From: Apoda limacodes
Taxonomy: Eukaryota > Arthropoda > Insecta > Lepidoptera > Limacodidae
DNA length: 64,000 bases
Direction of reading: 5' to 3'
Assembly: GCA_946406115.1 (NCBI GenBank)
Contig: OX291552.1
Span: 8,752,836 to 8,816,835 of the forward strand
Both the position numbers and the translations under genes were made by a program. Shown here in pieces: positions 62,982 to 64,000 of the stretch. Position 1 is the stretch's first letter. Each line of letters opens with the position of its first letter. The notes below the pieces were generated by a model, which had not been told where the DNA came from, searched no databases, and worked only from the letters and a program-made list of their open reading frames with translations.

Positions 62982-64000
62982 TCAGCTGTAAAGCTCCCTT
63001 CCGTCTTCGCTTGCTTCCCATCTCTCCTGCCTTTGGGCAACAACATCCGCTCTGACCGCGCGTTTCAAATTTCTGCGCTCCTTGTTGGTCAGCCCTGTAC
63101 GCTCCGACTCGACGCGTCCAGCGCGAAGCACTTCCAGGTCGGCCGGCAGTACGCCCGCTAGCACAGGCAACGCTGCGGAGCTGACCGACCTGTAAGCCTT
63201 CGTTAACAATATCAAAGCAGGCCTCTGGGTCCGTAGTAATGATTTTCTAACTAGATACATGGACGAGCGTCGGAACCATACGGCAGCAGCGTAGGCCAAG
63301 ATTGCAGCATAGGTTCCCGCGTACAGTACCTTGAGTGCAGGATATTTCACCCCCCAAGCAGTAGCGGAAACCCGTGACAATTTGCCGAAGCAGCTGGCGG
63401 CTTTTTCACCTGCTTGCTGAGCATGCTGCGCGTAAGACCTCGCCTCGTCCACAACTACTCCCAGAACCTTGGTCTGCTTTACAGACGTGATCGAGGCCCC
63501 ATTCATTCTAATGCAAGGGGGGCGTTTAAATTTGCCCTTCACGGTCATCGAGTTTGACTTAACAGATGAAAAACCGAGACGGTTTCTAACGCCCCAAGCA
63601 GACACCGCTTGGAGCGTTGTTTCGGCGTGCCGTTCAATCGTAGCTCTAGAAGGGGCTTCAATCACGATCGTGATGTCGTCCGCGTAGGCCACCAAAGAAA
63701 TTCCGACTGGTACAGGTAACTTGAGTGCGTCGTCGAGTAGGAGGTTCCACAGGGTTGGACCGAGAACCGAGCCTTGGGGGCAGCCCATCGTAGATGGCTT
63801 CAACACCACCTGGTTGCCGACAAATAGCCCAGTACGTCTATTGGTAAAGTAACTGGCGAGAATTCGGTAAATATTTGGAGAGCATCCGTACTGTTTGGCC
63901 TTAAGTAGTATCATCGGCCACCAGGCGTTGTCGAAGGCCCCGGCAATGTCGAGCGTGATAAGTTGGACATAGGTCTCCAGCGAATTAGTTATTTTGTCAT
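62982..64000 (-). pseudogene. E1 ORF2: reverse transcriptase
   Basis: Open from the window edge (LETYVQLITLDIAGAFDNAW) through GCPQGSVLGPTLWNLLLDDA, SLVAYADDITIVIEAPS (intact), VRNRLGFSSVKSNSMTVKG and LPVLAGVLPADLEVLRAG to GRELYS. There a loss of about 20 bases compared with E0 (31,395-31,420) ends the frame. This is the only RT core in the array with motif A, GCPQGS and YADD all intact in one uninterrupted frame apart from K. The C-terminal finger follows in another frame. Confidence 0.9.

Larger units (their letters stand above)
62449..64000 (-). mobile_element. R1-clade element E1 (family E, continues beyond the window)
   Basis: 3'UTR 62,449-62,702, ORF2 C-terminus 62,703-62,939, RT 62,982-64,000. 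The 3' terminus reads GGGATTGTCCCCCTAGACTG on the element strand, the last part belonging to the A2 5' end. RT is open up to the window edge, so the 5' part lies outside. Confidence 0.85.

Noticed and set aside
28126..64000. Array as R1 elements in 28S rDNA
   Set aside because: No rRNA gene sequence was seen beside any element end.

Overview
The window looks like nuclear DNA of an insect, most likely a moth or butterfly. It is AT-rich and intron-like on the left. It is littered with short interspersed repeats of types I associate with Lepidoptera (GGTTCCGTA boxes followed by GTCTGTCTGTC runs and GTGCGAGTCGGACTCGC tails; tails of the type GCGGGCGAAGCCGC; jockey-type 3' ends), and the right 60% consists of R1-clade non-LTR retrotransposons with CCHC-knuckle ORF1 proteins. 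No bacterial operons, rRNA, tRNA or CRISPR were seen.

Region 1 (1-24.2 kb) is the 3' half of a plus-strand host gene. Three small exons (12,603-12,719; about 18,834-18,938; 20,683-20,822) and a terminal exon (23,413-23,473) have matching splice phases and end in an Arg/Gly-rich tail. A possible further exon lies at about 3,669-3,727. I do not recognise the protein. The introns hold foldback or long-TIR elements (3.73-4.83, 5.09-7.10, 9.34-10.47, 14.84-16.13 kb), several short repeat families, two truncated plus-strand jockey-type LINEs (2.39-3.33 kb) and a dead BEL/Pao pol fragment (21.7-22.7 kb).

Region 2 (24.9-28.1 kb) is a graveyard of decayed minus-strand LINE pieces: an R2-like zinc-finger fragment, two eroded R1-clade pieces, a 5'-truncated jockey-type element with a TTTGAC-repeat tail, and one more R1-clade scrap.

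Region 3 (28.1-64 kb) is an almost unbroken head-to-tail array of R1-clade elements, every one on the minus strand. I sort them into six families (A-F, my labels) with these pieces from left to right: D0, F0, E0, C1, B, a D scrap, A1, K, D1, F2, a short E scrap (L), C2, D2, A2, E1. Full elements run 5'UTR, ORF1 (coiled coil plus three CCHC knuckles), ORF2 (APE-type endonuclease, reverse transcriptase, C-terminal CxC-H-C finger) and a 3'UTR without poly(A). ORF1 stop and ORF2 start overlap by eight bases in all seven readable junctions. Nearly every copy is inactivated, often by deletions around the RT YADD motif, and several element-element junctions make new in-frame chimeric ORFs.

Taken together, a plus-strand gene reads into about 39 kb in which all of the roughly 21 recognisable TE pieces are antisense to it. 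This is the layout expected of a one-sided (flamenco-like) piRNA source locus or of a subtelomeric or heterochromatic array of target-specific LINEs. Neither role can be shown from sequence alone.
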